From NCBI GenBank assembly GCA_023101885.1, contig JALPQD010000138.1:1728542-1792541 (forward strand): a DNA stretch of 64,000 nucleotides. The letters are read 5' to 3'. Source of the stretch: Typhlomys cinereus. Its lineage: Eukaryota > Chordata > Mammalia > Rodentia > Platacanthomyidae. The notes under the pieces are model-generated. The model was given only the letters and a program-made list of their open reading frames with translations, made no database searches and was not told the origin of the DNA. This document shows, piece after piece, positions 10,241 to 21,700 of this stretch (its first letter is position 1; every line of letters begins with the position of its first letter). Made by a program: the position numbers and the translations under genes.

Positions 10241-11480
10241 GATCCAGCCCGGAGTCCTCTCAGAGGCTGAAGTAGTCCAGAAAAGGAGAGGGGGTGGTAG
10301 ACTATGAATGCCATGAGCTGCATGTAAGAGAAAAACAGGGACGTATTCACTCCCAGGTTTTGCAGAGTATTGCTGGGAGCTCACAGCAGCTGTCTGGCTG
10401 GTGTCAATAATGATCCGGACAGACTGGACACCTGGCGAATCACTCCTCCTGGTTGATAATGTGACAAAGGTAGTCTGTCCCAGATGAGCAGAGAGAGCTG
10501 CTGGTTCCCTCTTGTGTTAGCTCAGCAAGGACACGAACCACTCATCCCTGTCTTATCATCTCTCTTTCCAGCTAGCCTAACAGATCCTGAGGAAGGGGCT
10601 GATAGGTTTTGTTTATCTCCCTGTCGCCTACCATGTATGGACTCAAAAGGCATTTCTAGGAAACAAATAAATAGAAAGGGACCTCCTGGGCCTGAACTAG
10701 AGTCAAGCACCGACTGAAGCCTTGGTTATGGAAAGATGGAACCGAAAGGCCACGCCTTCCCTAGAAGAAGGCTACTTGCCCGTTCCTTTCAGGGGACAAA
10801 TCAAGCAGCCGGCCTACCCTGCGGAGGCTCCAGGGCAGGCGCGACTGTGCTCCGCCCTCGGCAGCCTGCCAATCAGACCCTGAGCTTGCCCTCCCCGTGA
10901 CTCCTGGAGAATGTTCCGAGATCAGAGAAACAAACGGTTTATGGTGTCCCAAAACTGCAGAGGCAGCCAAAAAAGGGGAGGCTCTTCTCGACATGCTCTG
11001 TGACCACAGTGGATTTCGGGACCCTGTGGCGAAGCCAGAGGAGTTGTGAAGTCTGCCTGAGCCTGACATTTCCAAACCCAGAGGCCAGAACAATAAACAG
11101 CAGGGCTCAGCAGGCAGAGAGTCGGCCTGATTGGGGTTTCTCGTGTTGCAGTCCAAATAGTCTTCCACAAGCTGCAGCCCGCAGGCAGTCTGTTTGTCTA
11201 CTGTGAGCTCTGGAGTTGTCTTTGACCTCTGAAAGCCATGCAGAGATTCGCAGGCCTGACAACAAGGTGAGGGATGGTGAGTATCTCTGCAGCACGGGAG
11301 ACAACAAGGAAAGATCCTGGGAGCCAGAAACTGCTTGCAGTCAAACTGGAACAAACCCCCAACCAGGCGGGGAAGGTGGCGGAGAGTTGGAAAAGAGAAT
11401 GAACATTCCTTTTGAGTTCACAGCCCTGAGCAGTGAACGGTCACTTTTAAGCCCTGTTCACTGACAGGCTTCCGTGCAAG
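10241..11480. other. repeat-poor, GC-richer unique sequence
   Basis: No transposon recognised. The block has open frames on both strands, the longest being 197 codons on the minus strand at 10761-11354. That frame has no domain, no Kozak-like support that I can judge, and competing frames of 60-80 codons on the opposite strand. I treat the block as non-coding unique DNA with a small chance of containing an exon. Confidence 0.45.
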
Positions 11481-12030
11481 CTTTTCTATTCTTCTCCATA
11501 TCAGTCCAAAAGAAAAACGTGCTGAACACACTATATGCTACCTAGCATACCGAGCTTTGAAGCTACCTAAGATGAATGACACTTATGTTCTGCCCTATGA
11601 GACTTGGCCATCTACCTGGAGAAACAACTAGTTAGTATTTTAATGGAGTGGCAAGTGGTTGATTTGGGGGGGGGTGTTGTGGTGCTACAGGAGCATCAGG
11701 AAGGACAGATAGACCCAAGAGTCACCCAGAGAAAGTGTCCTGGAGGAGGAAACACTTGGATTGAGTCCAGAAATAAGTAAATCTCATCCAGATAAAGAGA
11801 CATAAGAAATGGATCTCAGGATGCCCAACTGATACAAGCCAAGGCATCAAGAGGAAAGACTTTGTGGCATCTGTGAGAAGCTAGAGGTTTAACAGGATCA
11901 GAAATGTTATACAAGGTAGAATAAATAAATTCCAGACTGAAGGATGGGAAGGATCATGGAGGGTCTTATAGAATCATTGATGTCAAAGGAAGGAGCTTAG
12001 AGTTTCTCCCATAGAAAATACAGTCTTTAT
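11481..12030 (+). other. possible ancient interspersed repeat
   Basis: Phrases such as 'aggaggaaacacttgg', 'gatcatggagggtcttatag' and 'gtcaaaggaaggagcttag' follow the order of an old mammalian interspersed repeat that I cannot name with certainty. The same repeat may continue on the far side of the SINE at 12456-12806. No gene. Confidence 0.4.
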
Positions 12031-12255
12031 GGGCTGGGGAAATGGCTCAGGGGTTAGGTCTCTGCCTCTCAAGCAGAGTTTGGATCCTAAATCCCACTTA
12101 AAAACACCAGGAGGAAATGGTGGTAACCTGCACTTCTGACCATGAAAAACAGAGCTTGGAAAACCCCGGACCAAAGCAAAAAGAGGGTAGAGCAATCCAG
12201 AGTGACTCCCAAAATCAACCTTGAACCTCTATCAGCCCACACAGTGCTCTCTGAC
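12031..12255 (+). mobile_element. B2-superfamily SINE, older subfamily
   Basis: Head 'gggctggggaaatggctcagg' and a B-box remnant (agtttggatcc). The older-type body follows, with 'gagcttggaaaaccccgg', 'accaaagcaaaaag' and 'gagcaatccagagtgactccc'. Instead of (CA)n the tail is a purine tract. Confidence 0.87.
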
Positions 12256-12260
12256 AGAAA

Positions 12261-12329
<69 letters not shown>

Positions 12330-12455
12330 AGAAAGAAAGAAAGAAAGAGAGAGAAAGAAAGAGAGAAAGAGAGAGAGAGAAAAAGAGAGAGAAAAAGAGA
12401 GAGAAAATGAGAGAGAGAAAAGGAGGGAGAGAAAAGGAGGGAGAGAGGGAGAAAA
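12256..12455 (+). repeat. (GAAA)n/(GA)n purine tract, SINE tail
   Basis: Uninterrupted purines from 12256 to 12407 (152 bases), one T at 12408, then further purines to 12455. Grades from GAAA units to GAGAGAAAA and GGGAGA variants. Lysine/glutamate-rich and serine/phenylalanine-rich open frames here are artefacts. Confidence 0.97.
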
Positions 12456-12806
12456 CTATGGTCTTTGAACAGGTTTGGATAAGGACATAACGAACAGAAA
12501 GATTGCTGGGATAAATCTGCAAGAGGGATGACTAGAAAATACATTTGAAGAAAAACAGCCAGGACCAGTTCACTGCTACTCACAGAAACCTCAGCACAAG
12601 GTACAAAGTACATCAGTGGATGGGAAAGGCCTTGGAAGGCAGGTTTGGCAGAGACTTGAAGGGGAAAGAGGCACTCAGAACAACCTGGAGATTGCTGAAT
12701 TAGAGAGCTATGGAAAGGCAGAGACACTGATTGAGATAATAATGGTAATTACCATCATAGCAATCGTTCGCTACGTGCCAGACATTGCTGCAAGTGTTTT
12801 TCGTGG
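12456..12806. other. unassigned, ancient-repeat-like in part
   Basis: 'ctacgtgccagacattgctgc' near 12771 resembles the fossil element with 'tatgtgccaggcactg'. A 14-bp perfect palindrome (atggtaattaccat, 12742-12755) lies just upstream; that length is expected by chance in 64 kb. Confidence 0.4.
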
Positions 12807-13140
12807 TGTATTAGTTGCTTTTCTCATTGCTGTGACCAAATACTTGACAAGAAGCAACTTAAGGGAAGAAGGGTATATTTTGGCCCCCAGTGTGAGGGGA
12901 TGTGGTCCGTGCTGGTGTGGTGGCAGGCGGCTCCAGGGCAGCAGAAGCAGGGTCACATGTAGGCAGGTCAGGAAGTAGAACGAAAGCTAGAGGAAGACTG
13001 GGCTAGAAACCTCTGCGCTTCCTCCTTGCCACCAATACCCACTCCCTCCAGCAAGGCATGACCCACTGAAGGTTCCACAACATCCCGAAACAATGCCACT
13101 AACATGAGCCTATGGAGGGCATTTCACATTCCCACATGGG
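12807..13140 (-). mobile_element. MaLR (MT-type) solo LTR
   Basis: The plus strand starts 'tgtattagttgcttttctcattgctgtgacc', the complement of the LTR 3' end. It passes 'gcaacttaagggaagaaggg' and ends 'gcctatggagggcatttcacattcc', the complement of the LTR 5' end. Length about 334 bp. Confidence 0.78.
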
Positions 13141-15399
13141 ATATTTCACTTCATATGGCAACTATGAGAGACTTGGCTATTGCATATTTTGCAAAAAAAA
13201 AAAAAAAAAGAATAGGTCCCAAGGAATGCTGTCACACAGTTATAGGATGATGACTTTGGATCCTGGAATCTCGAAAGTGCTGCACTTGAATCCACGTCTG
13301 CTCACTTTCATATTTCCATCCAGCTGTGGTGGCAGATAGAGCACACTCAGGTGAGCAGACAGAGCCTGCACAGTGTCTTAGGGGCTGGGGGAAGGCTTTT
13401 TGGGAAGCAAGCAAGTCCCAGGGGAGATGGTGGGGCTTTGACAGCAGCTGTCACAAGTCTCTATAAGTATCTCTGGAATGCCTCCCCTTCCGCTATCCAG
13501 AAGGCATGGCTAACTTTCACACGCTGAAACCACAGATAGCATTGAGACCACGAGTGACAACACACCCCTCAGTGCTTAGCCAGCAGACTGCAAGAACTTC
13601 TGTGAAGTAGCATCTTCAAACATCTGGAGCCGAAGGACTCTAGGTCAGGTGCTTGTTGTTCTGAGTCTACGGAAGACTGAAGAGGAAATTATGTATATAA
13701 AGAAGGAAAAGGATAGAACTCTTCGCCTTTCCTCCTTTCAAATCCATGTGTACGGAGAATGTGATCCAACCCAAGTCCAATAGGCAGGGATAGGGGAGAC
13801 TTCTCTAAATACAAGGCTATGACCCGCTTGTACTGCATTTGGTCTCTGTGTGGGGAAAGGTACATACTTTTGCAAATCCATATCCCCTATTCCCATCAGC
13901 AAATTCTCTCTCCACAAAAACCTCACTCTGAACACAACCAGGTAGAAACACCACTGAAGTACCCCAGCTCTAACCAGCTCCAGAACCAAATCCCTGTATC
14001 TTCTATGAAGCAAAAACTGCAGAGAGTGTTGTAGTCCAAGGTCAAGAAAAGAATCATGCCGCCTCTTTCCTGAAGTTTGGTGCAGAAGCAATGGAGAGAC
14101 AGTGATACTCTTAGACATTAATTGCAGCCTTCTAGGTAATTAAAGCTTAGAGGGATTAACGGAGACGCTTCAGGACAAGATCTACCAATTAAGATAGAAT
14201 ATACCAATCAAAACATGGACTCTGTTCAAAACTATACAAAATTGCCTTGTAAAGACATAGAACATTGTTCACGGTGGGATGACAGGTTATGGAAAAGTCA
14301 GAGACTTGCCCCTTTAATGGAAGGGTGGCCTGTAGAAATAGAGACATGAATGAAACCTTATCAAGGTTGATCCCTTCAATCCTTGCCTAGTGCACTGTGG
14401 GCAGGGATGCTCACTTCCAGCAGAAGGATCTGACTCGTCTCTTTAGCTGACAATAATCCAACTGGTATCATAAAACGTTTTAGTTACTTGAAAGCATAGT
14501 CGAACACCGAGGCAAAGTTCAATCCAGAGCTATTGAACACCTAACTTTGTTGTTTTCTAACCCATTTTGTTCCCATCTCCTAGATGAACAAGTCAAAGGA
14601 CGCTGTTGTCCGCAGAGTGACTAAAGATTGGATAAAGTAGAGGGAGTCAGGGAATAGGAGATGGGAACCTTAATGCTTATGGGTGGGTGAAAAATTGGGG
14701 TGTCTAGAACCAAGGACTGCTCCTCCTAGACTTGCTGCTTCTCCATCTTGGATCCTCTCATTTCCTCCCAGTGACCACAGAGTCGTGGCCGCAGTCAGCT
14801 GTGCCCTGTTCCCTGCCTTGAAACCTCTTTAAGTCACTTCAAGCCTGACAGTCCATCGACACATGCGGGATGTTTCCACGTGAGCAAGAACTGGAAAAGA
14901 TGGCTGTCAGCTAGGCTCAGTTGACTCCATACATGCTGTTGAATTTTAGAACATTCTTGAATCATTTCCAATGCTATTTATTTTTCATTGAAGAGCTTTT
15001 GCTCATCTATTAGATGCTAGACCTAGTAGGGAGCTGTTGATCCTCTGTCTCCCACCCTTTCTTATTTGATTTCTTGGTCCAAGCCAAGTGTTCTTATAAA
15101 CTTTTGTTCATACCAGATCTCTTGGATTCTCTTTCTTACTCTCACTCTATCCTGGAGCTTTGGAATCAAACCCCCTGAATCTGAGACTATCAAGTTCTAT
15201 TCCCTAATAATGACATATGATTTTCACTGTTGGTCTTTCCAAGCCTCCTATGCAAAGAAGGGGAAAGGGAATGTGAGGAAGATCACCACAGACTATCCTA
15301 CATCCAGTCCCTCTATCGTCTTTAGCAGCAGGCCCTGTCTTTGGTGGGAACAGAAGCGTGCTAAGCCGAAGTTCCTTGTTACCTCTAGGTCCTACGTGA
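13141..15399. other. unassigned sequence, no gene seen
   Basis: About 2.3 kb with no recognised transposon apart from a poly-A run at 13192-13209. Open frames (a 126-codon minus frame at 13738-14118, and the start of a 173-codon plus frame at 15066-15587) show no family signature. Confidence 0.5.
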
Positions 15400-15765
15400 C
15401 CATGTGGAGTGATTTCTGGCCAGTGAGGTGGAAGGAAAAGTGTGGCACACCAATTCCAGAGAAGCTGTTTAAAATGAGTTCATTTGGCAGGGCAATGAGC
15501 CCTTTCTTCGCTTCTCTCTCTTCCTGCAGCCCAGAAGGCCAGTGTTGTGGCTGGATCTTGAGTGGAGATTTTGGACCCAGAGGATAAAAGATGAAAAAGC
15601 AGGATGACGGGGTTACTGTGAGTTCCTGTAACTCTGATGACCAACGCAGCCCTGGGCAGCTTTGCTCTGAGCAGCTTTGACATGAAAGAAGAAACTTTTG
15701 AATGTTCTGGCCCCGTTATTGGGACTTTATATTATAAACAACCAAAACATTGTCAGGTGCAGATC
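15400..15765 (+). mobile_element. possible old MaLR/MLT1-type LTR
   Basis: 'cctacgtgaccatgtggag', 'ctcttcctgcagcccaga', 'ggatcttgagtggagattttgg' and 'gaagaaacttttgaatgttc' follow the order of an old non-autonomous LTR. The match is weak. The 173-codon frame that covers part of it is probably chance. Confidence 0.35.
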
Positions 15766-16513
15766 ACTCCATGTCATGGAATTTTTGTCAGGATGAAGTA
15801 CTAAGTCACGGCTTAGTACATCTAAATTCACAAAGTACTCAAATAAAAGTTACTGTTGGTTCACAGTCCAAGGCTTCTCTGATCCATTGAAGAAGGGAAA
15901 GAGGCCTGATTGTCAGGAACCTGTTATTATGTTGGCTTTGGTACTTTGGTGTATCTGGAGTTCTGCCCAGGTGACAGTTCCTGTTTTGAGGGCTCACAGT
16001 CCCCACCCCAATGGTTCAGCAGTGCCAGCACTTTCTTGGTTCTTTCTTGCTGCCTGAGTATGTATATAGATTCATCTCTTCCCCTGACAGTGGGACTCCC
16101 ACTACATACTTTCCAAAGTTACTCAGGAAAACACATGAGCACACAGTCCATCAGCCCCATCCATCCAAGTGCAGCCCCATGACGACTTTGAACTAGAGCC
16201 ATATATGAAGCAGTCCTTAGGCTACTGACCCACATCTGCTGTAAAGATTAACACAGTCTTTATGGTTTGAAGTCACTGAAGTGGAGCCACAGACAACACA
16301 CATGCTCTGTATGTGGCATCTTTTGTGGCATCTGTCACAATGTCTCACAGAGGGTGCTTCTCTTTCTAGGTAAGCGTTGAACAGTTGCAGCCAGTTGTTT
16401 TGACTGGAAAGAATCACTCAGGGCCTGAGGGAGCCCAGGAAAGGCTAAAACTTGGAGCTTGAAGGGAGCAGAGAGGCTATAAAATGATGAACTGAGAATA
16501 CAAGATAATAGAA
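15766..16513. other. unassigned sequence
   Basis: No recognised feature. Confidence 0.5.
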
Positions 16514-16952
16514 TGGGGTAATTTCTTTCCTGTGGCTGTTATAAAAGATTACTACAAACTTGATAGCAGAAAACAACACATGTACTCTCTTATACTTTAG
16601 GAAGCCAGAAGTTGAAAATCAGTGTCACTGGCCTAAAGTCAAGGCGTCTGTGGAGCTGGGGCTCAGAGAAGAACCCATTGCCTTGCTTTTCAAGCTCCTG
16701 AAGTCTCCTTTCACATGCATTGGCTTACGGCAGTTTCTGCCATGCTCAAAGTCTGTCTCTCACTCTTGGTAAATCTCTGCTCCCCTGAGGGTCCTTGTAA
16801 TTCCACTGTCCCATCAGATAATCCAGGGTAATGTCCTCATCTCAAGAAATACAACTTGATCACATCTTCAAAGTTCTCTGCCATATAAGGTAACCTCCAT
16901 GGGTCCTGGGGACTGTAGACATATGTGGGGGGCCGTTATTCAGCCCAGTATA
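16514..16952 (-). mobile_element. MLT1-type MaLR LTR, nearly full length
   Basis: Plus strand starts 'ggtaatttctttcctgtggctgt' and continues 'gattactacaaacttgatagc', 'ggaagccagaagttgaaaatc' and 'agataatccagggtaatgtcc'. It ends 'ggggggccgttattcagcc'. All are complements of MLT1 phrases in the right order. An old element of about 440 bp. Confidence 0.85.
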
Positions 16953-16969
16953 AGCAGAAAAGCCCCACT

Positions 16970-17080
16970 GTCTGGAACCAGACAGATTTAAGTTCAAAAG
17001 CTCCGGTCAACAATTGCATCATGCTAGCAAATAATATTAAATTAAGCCAATGTTTGCTTCTGTCTACCACAAAGACAAAA
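16970..17080 (+). mobile_element. MIR fragment
   Basis: 'tctggaaccagacagatttaa' and 'gttcaaaagctccggtcaaca' resemble the tRNA-related part of MIR (ttggagtcagacagacctgg). Short and diverged. Confidence 0.5.
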
Positions 17081-17214
17081 AGGTCATTAAACAAATGGTA
17101 TACATGAGCACTTGGGGCTTACTGGTTTCTAAGCAAAGGCAAGCTTTTTCCCTTTCTTCCTTTTATTGAGTAGCTAAGAAGAAACAGACCAGAGGCAGAA
17201 ATGAAGACTAGTTT

Positions 17215-17400
17215 TACGTGGCACTCGTCATTTACAAGACAGTTTTATATCTATTTATGTAATCTGACAATTAGCCCCATTTCACTCAAGGAAGAAAGCA
17301 GAGGTACAATGACGCTAAATGGTTTTTTCCCAAACTTCTCTGTTAGTAAGTGTCAGAACTGAGCTTTCTTGTGCTAAATCCTAAACCATTTCCTTTGTAC
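17215..17400 (-). mobile_element. MIR
   Basis: 'ttagccccatttcactcaagg', 'gcagaggtacaatgacgc' and 'gtaagtgtcagaactgagc' are the complements of MIR core phrases in order. Confidence 0.65.
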
Positions 17401-17624
17401 CACATGCACCCTTGTAAAGCTCTGCAGAAATCAGTTCAGCTGCCAGATAAACTCAATACAATAAGGGAAGAGAAGCATTCTTATGTTGTTATGAGTGGGT
17501 GCTAAGTTGGAGCACAAAAGTTTGAAGAGAACAGAAGGGATAAACTGTGATGAGGGGATAATTCCTCAGAGCAGGTCCCAGTGCATTCAGAAGACAGGAA
17601 AAGAGTCGGATTTATCTTTTGCTT

Positions 17625-17950
17625 GGTAATAGTTTTTGTCTGGTTGCTTCACAAAGTGCAGATGAAAGCAACTTAAAGAAAGATTCATTGTGCCTTACAG
17701 TTCCGAGGGATATGGTCCATCATGGAAGAGAAGTCATGGTGGCAGGAACAGGAGCTGGCTGGTCACATTCCCGTCACAGTCAACAAGCAAAGAGCACTGA
17801 ATGCTTGTGCTTAGCTCACTTTTTCCTTTTTATTCAGTCCAGGAGTCCAGCCCATGAAATGGTATTGTTCACATTGAGGATGGGTCTTTCTACATTAGTT
17901 AACCTAATCTACAAGTATCCTTCACATATAAGTTTGTTTTCACAGTGATT
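17625..17950 (-). mobile_element. MT2-like ERVL LTR
   Basis: Plus strand: 'agcaacttaaagaaagattc', 'atggtccatcatggaagag', 'ttttattcagtccaggag', 'attgaggatgggtctttc' and 'ttagttaacctaatc'. These are complements of the MT2-like family in reversed order. Confidence 0.75.
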
Positions 17951-18424
17951 CTCAATCCCAACAAGTGGACCATTAGCTATCGTGCTGGTTTAATACATTC
18001 CAAATCTCTTCCTTTCACACCAGTGCAGAGAAGCAATGTTGAGAGCTACCTCCGTTTTTGTAATAAACATTCAGACATGGCTAATCACTTTGACTTACTG
18101 AGCAAGACCCCTTGCAGGAGCCAAAGGCCAATAAGGACAATTCTAGAAGGGAAGAGAATTGGATCAGCATTTTCTCCACAATCGACTGGCTGGATGGAGC
18201 CAGACTCAGAAGACAGGCAAGGCAGCTCTGCTTGGAGCCAAAGGCCACACTAGACTTTCGGTAGAAGAGAAGTCTTTTATGAATGACAGCATGAAAAATA
18301 AAACAAAGTCAGTATCAGAAACATCATGTTTTGTCCTTCTAATTTGAAAAGTACTTCAAGATTTTCTTGCCCACAACAATGCTCATTATATCAAAAAAAA
18401 AAAAAATGGATCCCATGAAAGACC
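17951..18424. other. unassigned sequence
   Basis: No repeat or gene recognised apart from a 13-base A run near 18394. Confidence 0.5.
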
Positions 18425-18655
18425 TACCATTTACCAACTGTTGAACTTGACTAGAAGTCTTGCAAGCAAATCATTTGAACGTAACCATCCCAATTTCTCC
18501 CTGAGCTGTATCTTCTCCCTGCCAGATGGAAGATCTAGACTCAGAGAGTTTAAGAAGCTTGCAAGCCGCTAGCTACTTAAGCACCAGCTAACAGATCAGA
18601 ACTCAAACACAGGAGAGCAAGGTGCTTAGTGACAGAGGGCTGTTAAGTGTTCAGA
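18425..18655 (-). mobile_element. MIR-like fragment
   Basis: 'gactcagagagtttaagaagc', 'agctacttaagcaccagc' and 'gatcagaactcaaacac' look like complements of MIR 3' and core phrases. Confidence 0.5.
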
Positions 18656-18831
18656 TGTCACACCTAGAGAACATGACAAGCAGTGCCATTGGGTGCTATG
18701 TTCTTAGAACAACTCTGGACTATGTACTATCAAAGAGATACTCATGGACAGACTTGTCCTGGGCAAACTCTTTACTCTTCAATTGCGGGAGTTCCTTCTC
18801 TATCACTCTTTCCCCTAATGGAAGACAATTA

Positions 18832-19085
18832 TTAGCTACTGTCCCAGCTATAAAGCTGTGACAAAACACCTCCCAAAATAACTTCAGGGAGTTTTGCTTT
18901 GGCTCATGGTTGGAAGGGACAGAATGCAGCATGAGAGAAGGCACGGTGGCTGGAGAATGAGGGAGCTCATCCCATTTGCAACCCCGTCAGGGAGGAAAGA
19001 CAGAAGAATCACTGGTGCTGTACTCTCTCTTTTTTAATCAGTCCAGGGTCTCGGCTCATGGGGATAGTACTGCCTTCATCCAAGG
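18832..19085 (-). mobile_element. MT2-like ERVL LTR, partial
   Basis: 'tataaagctgtgacaaaacacc', 'tttggctcatggttgg', 'aatcagtccagggtctcgg' and 'gataggtactgcc'-like wording fit the complement of the MT2-like family. The LTR 5' part is missing. Confidence 0.65.
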
Positions 19086-19189
19086 TTGATCCAGTTTAGA
19101 ATAATGAGACTCACTAATGCCTGGGTGTCTCTTAATTCAGGCAAGCGGACAGCAAAAACTGACTATCCCTCAGGATGGTGTGCTTATTC

Positions 19190-19275
19190 TTTCTCTCCCT
19201 CTCCATTTCCTCTTCCTCTCTTCCTCTTTTCCTTCTCACTATCCATCCCCTCCCTTCTCCCTCTCTCCCTTTACC
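19190..19275 (+). repeat. CT-rich low-complexity tract
   Basis: Imperfect pyrimidine-rich run (TCTCCCTC/TTCCTCT units) with few purines. Confidence 0.9.
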
Positions 19276-19300
19276 ATAACTATCTTTAGAGTTTCCTTGA

Positions 19301-19410
19301 GAATCCCAGGTAGCCAGGAGTTGAATAGGTTCACACAAATAAATCAGAAGCTTGGGAATCCTAGGTACCCAGTGGTTGAATAGACACACACAGACATATC
19401 ACAGCCTGCC
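19301..19410 (+). repeat. tandem duplication, about 55-bp unit, two copies
   Basis: 'gaatcccaggtagccaggag' at 19301 is repeated as 'gaatcctaggtacccagtgg' at 19356. In both copies 'ttgaatag' and a CACACA-containing stretch follow. The offset is 55 bp. Confidence 0.75.
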
Positions 19411-19568
19411 TCCAGTCAGTGACAGATTCAGATGTTAAAGGCATCAGGCCCAGGAGGGAGTCTTCCCAACTGATCCTACTCAACTCTGACCAGCAAGTCA
19501 CACCTGAGTAAGCACAACGGTGAAGCCCTCCACTACAATCCTCTTGGTCAGCCAGATGACAAACTTTT

Positions 19569-19751
19569 TTTTTTTTTTGCATAATGGCCCAAAAGAGTTG
19601 GGACTTATTCTGAAGTGCTCTGCTTCCTTGCTGCCTTGTTCTGGGGTTTCCCATGCTCTGCTTCTCAGGACTGGGATTATTTGGGGATCTGAAGTCAGGT
19701 CCTTTTGCTTGTGAGGCAAAGACTTTAGCCCCTGAGCCATCTCCCCAGTAC
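19569..19751 (-). mobile_element. B2-superfamily SINE, older subfamily, with target duplication
   Basis: Minus-strand element. Its head at the right reads (on plus) 'gacctgagccatctcccca'-type complement: 'agcccctgagccatctcccc'. The B-box complement is 'ggggatctgaagtcagg'. The poly-T at 19566-19578 is the A tail. Flanks carry a 17-bp direct repeat, ccagatgacaaactttt at 19552-19568 and ccagatggcaaactttt at 19752-19768, with one mismatch. The CA block is missing. Confidence 0.9.
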
Positions 19752-19768
19752 CCAGATGGCAAACTTTT

Positions 19769-21010
19769 GGGTGCCAAGACATAAGCTTCATTTGGTCACC
19801 ACATGAAGGAAGACTAGGAGAAGGAAGAATGCTGAGTGGAGGTACAGGCAAGCTGGAGCCAGAACCCCAGAACCACCCAAAGAGCAGCGAAGGCAAAAAC
19901 AGAAGTGGACACACAAGACTGGAAAGACCCATATATCAGATTTTATCTCTGAAATGCCAGTGCCCATGTTGCCTTCATTGAAATTAGCTCATTCGACCTG
20001 AGTCAGCTGACCAACCAGTGTCCTCTCTGGATGGTGGCACTGCCCCAGCCAGCTGATTAGATGAGAGCTTCATGAACCCTAAGTCAGCCTGCGGCTCTGC
20101 TGTAGACCTTGTGCTAAGTAAGCCCCAGTCCTTCCCAGCTAAACGACGTATCAGAATCTTTCCATGATGGTGTTGATTCTGGTTTTTCATCCCTCCTCTC
20201 TGGAGAGGGAGTCAGAGGACCCTCATCAATGCAGGGTGGTCCCAAGAGGGTCTCTGGATGCATTTGAGATACCTTAGCACTTGGTCACAATGCATACCTG
20301 AAAAAGGGGGGGTTGGATAAAATATAGAAAATTGAGTCAACCTTCTAAAACTTCTCCGACAGTTAGGAGCTGGGGCTTCTGTAGCACGTGACTTCGTTTC
20401 TCCTTGACATCTGGATGTTCTCACAGTGGGCAGACAGACCCAGCCATCCTTCTTCACATGACTCTTCACAGGAGCAAGATTTCAGTAACCTCCTGTGACC
20501 CCTTGGGACAATTCCTCCCCTCCTGGCTAGTTTCAGTTTCAATTTAAGAAAATCGCTCCCTCTTGGCCGCTCTCCCATTAAGTTTAATTTAGAAAGGATA
20601 TTCAAAATATTGAAGCCAAATGATATTCATGGCCTGGGAAGGAGCGTGGACCATGGGTGGCCTGTACTCCAGGGACCCCCAGTGGGCAATGGGAGCATAT
20701 CCTGAAGCTCGAGCTCCTAGGCTGAGACATGGGGTTCAGCACTCTGTGTGTGAGCATGGCAGGCAAATGGTTATGCCAAGAAAATGGGCTGAAAGCAGAA
20801 AAGCAGACATGGGGACACACCCAGGACAGAGACTCTAGCTGAAAGATGCAGGACAATGGCAGATACTTCCTCCTGTCCTGTTTCTCTGAAGAAGGTAGAC
20901 ATTCTCGGACTGATGCTCAGGATCCTGACCCCATCTGTCCTGCAACAGAGAAATGCAAGCACTTGGGCCCTGCCTGGGCTCTGTTCCACAACATGTAGAC
21001 AGGTCAGTTC
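19769..21010. other. unassigned sequence, no gene seen
   Basis: About 1.2 kb without recognised repeats. The many short overlapping frames on both strands (up to 144 codons, minus, 19498-19932) overlap the SINE or lack any domain. Confidence 0.5.
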
Positions 21011-21292
21011 TTTTTTTAATGCATGTGTGTGTATGTAACACATGTGTGTACATGTGTGTAGAAGAGGGCACCTGAGCGTGTATACCTGTAGAGGTCCAAA
21101 GGTGACATTCAGAATTATCCTAGATTGCTCTACCTCCTTATTGTTTTACTCCCAGGTTCTGCCTTCCAGAGCCAGAATCGCAGGCCACTGACATTTCCAC
21201 CCTATGCATTTCTACATGGGACTTGGGATCTGAACTCAGCTCCTTTTGCTGGTGAAGTAAAGGTTTTAACCCCTGAACCATCTCTACAGCCT
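21011..21292 (-). mobile_element. B2-superfamily SINE, older subfamily
   Basis: On plus: T-rich start, TGTG-rich block, 'gagggcacctgagcgtgtat', 'gattgctctacctcctta', 'gttctgccttccagagcc' and 'gacttgggatctgaactcagc'. It ends 'ccctgaaccatctctacagc', which is the complement of the SINE head. Confidence 0.88.
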
Positions 21293-21479
21293 CAGAAAGA
21301 TGAATTTGAAGACAGTAGTTAGATGGGGCAAGGTAGGGTCAGGGCAAATAGAGTGACTCAAATCTAGACTCACACACACCTAAATTAATATTTTTCCAGT
21401 AAGTCAAAATGCTTGATTATTTTTTATTTTTGAGGTTTTGTTGAGGTGTATCGGGGAGGGGGGAGGTGCCATTGTTGTT

Positions 21480-21700
21480 ATTGGGAATTCAGACTAAGAT
21501 ATAAGACCTCGTATATACTAGGCAAACACTCTAACACTGAGCTATAATTCCCAGCCTTTTTACCTTTTATTTTGCAAGAGGGTCTCACTAAGTTGTCTGT
21601 GCTGACTATGAACTCATTCTGTGCCCTGACTGGCCATCCTCCTAGCTTTACCTGCTGAGTAGAGCAGCTGGGACAATAGTCCTGTGCCACTGAGCCTGGA
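21480..21700 (-). mobile_element. ID- and B1-related SINE pieces
   Basis: 'ctaggcaaacactctaacac' with 'tgagctataattcccagcc' is the complement of an ID-type tRNA head. 'ttgcaagagggtctcactaag' and 'gcagctgggacaatagtcctg' are the complement of a B1-like monomer. Confidence 0.7.

Noticed and set aside
12142..12727. Charged and serine-rich frames on both strands
   Set aside because: They are translations of the (GAAA)n tract and SINE body.
12742..12755. 14-bp palindrome atggtaattaccat
   Set aside because: About four palindromes of this length are expected by chance in 64 kb.
15066..15587. 173-codon plus-strand frame as a gene
   Set aside because: No domain, and its second half overlaps an LTR-like stretch.
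17625..17950. Assignment of this and similar elements to the URR1 hAT DNA transposon
   Set aside because: No terminal inverted repeats of the hAT type. The ends and the gtcaacttgac start fit an ERVL/MT2-type LTR instead.
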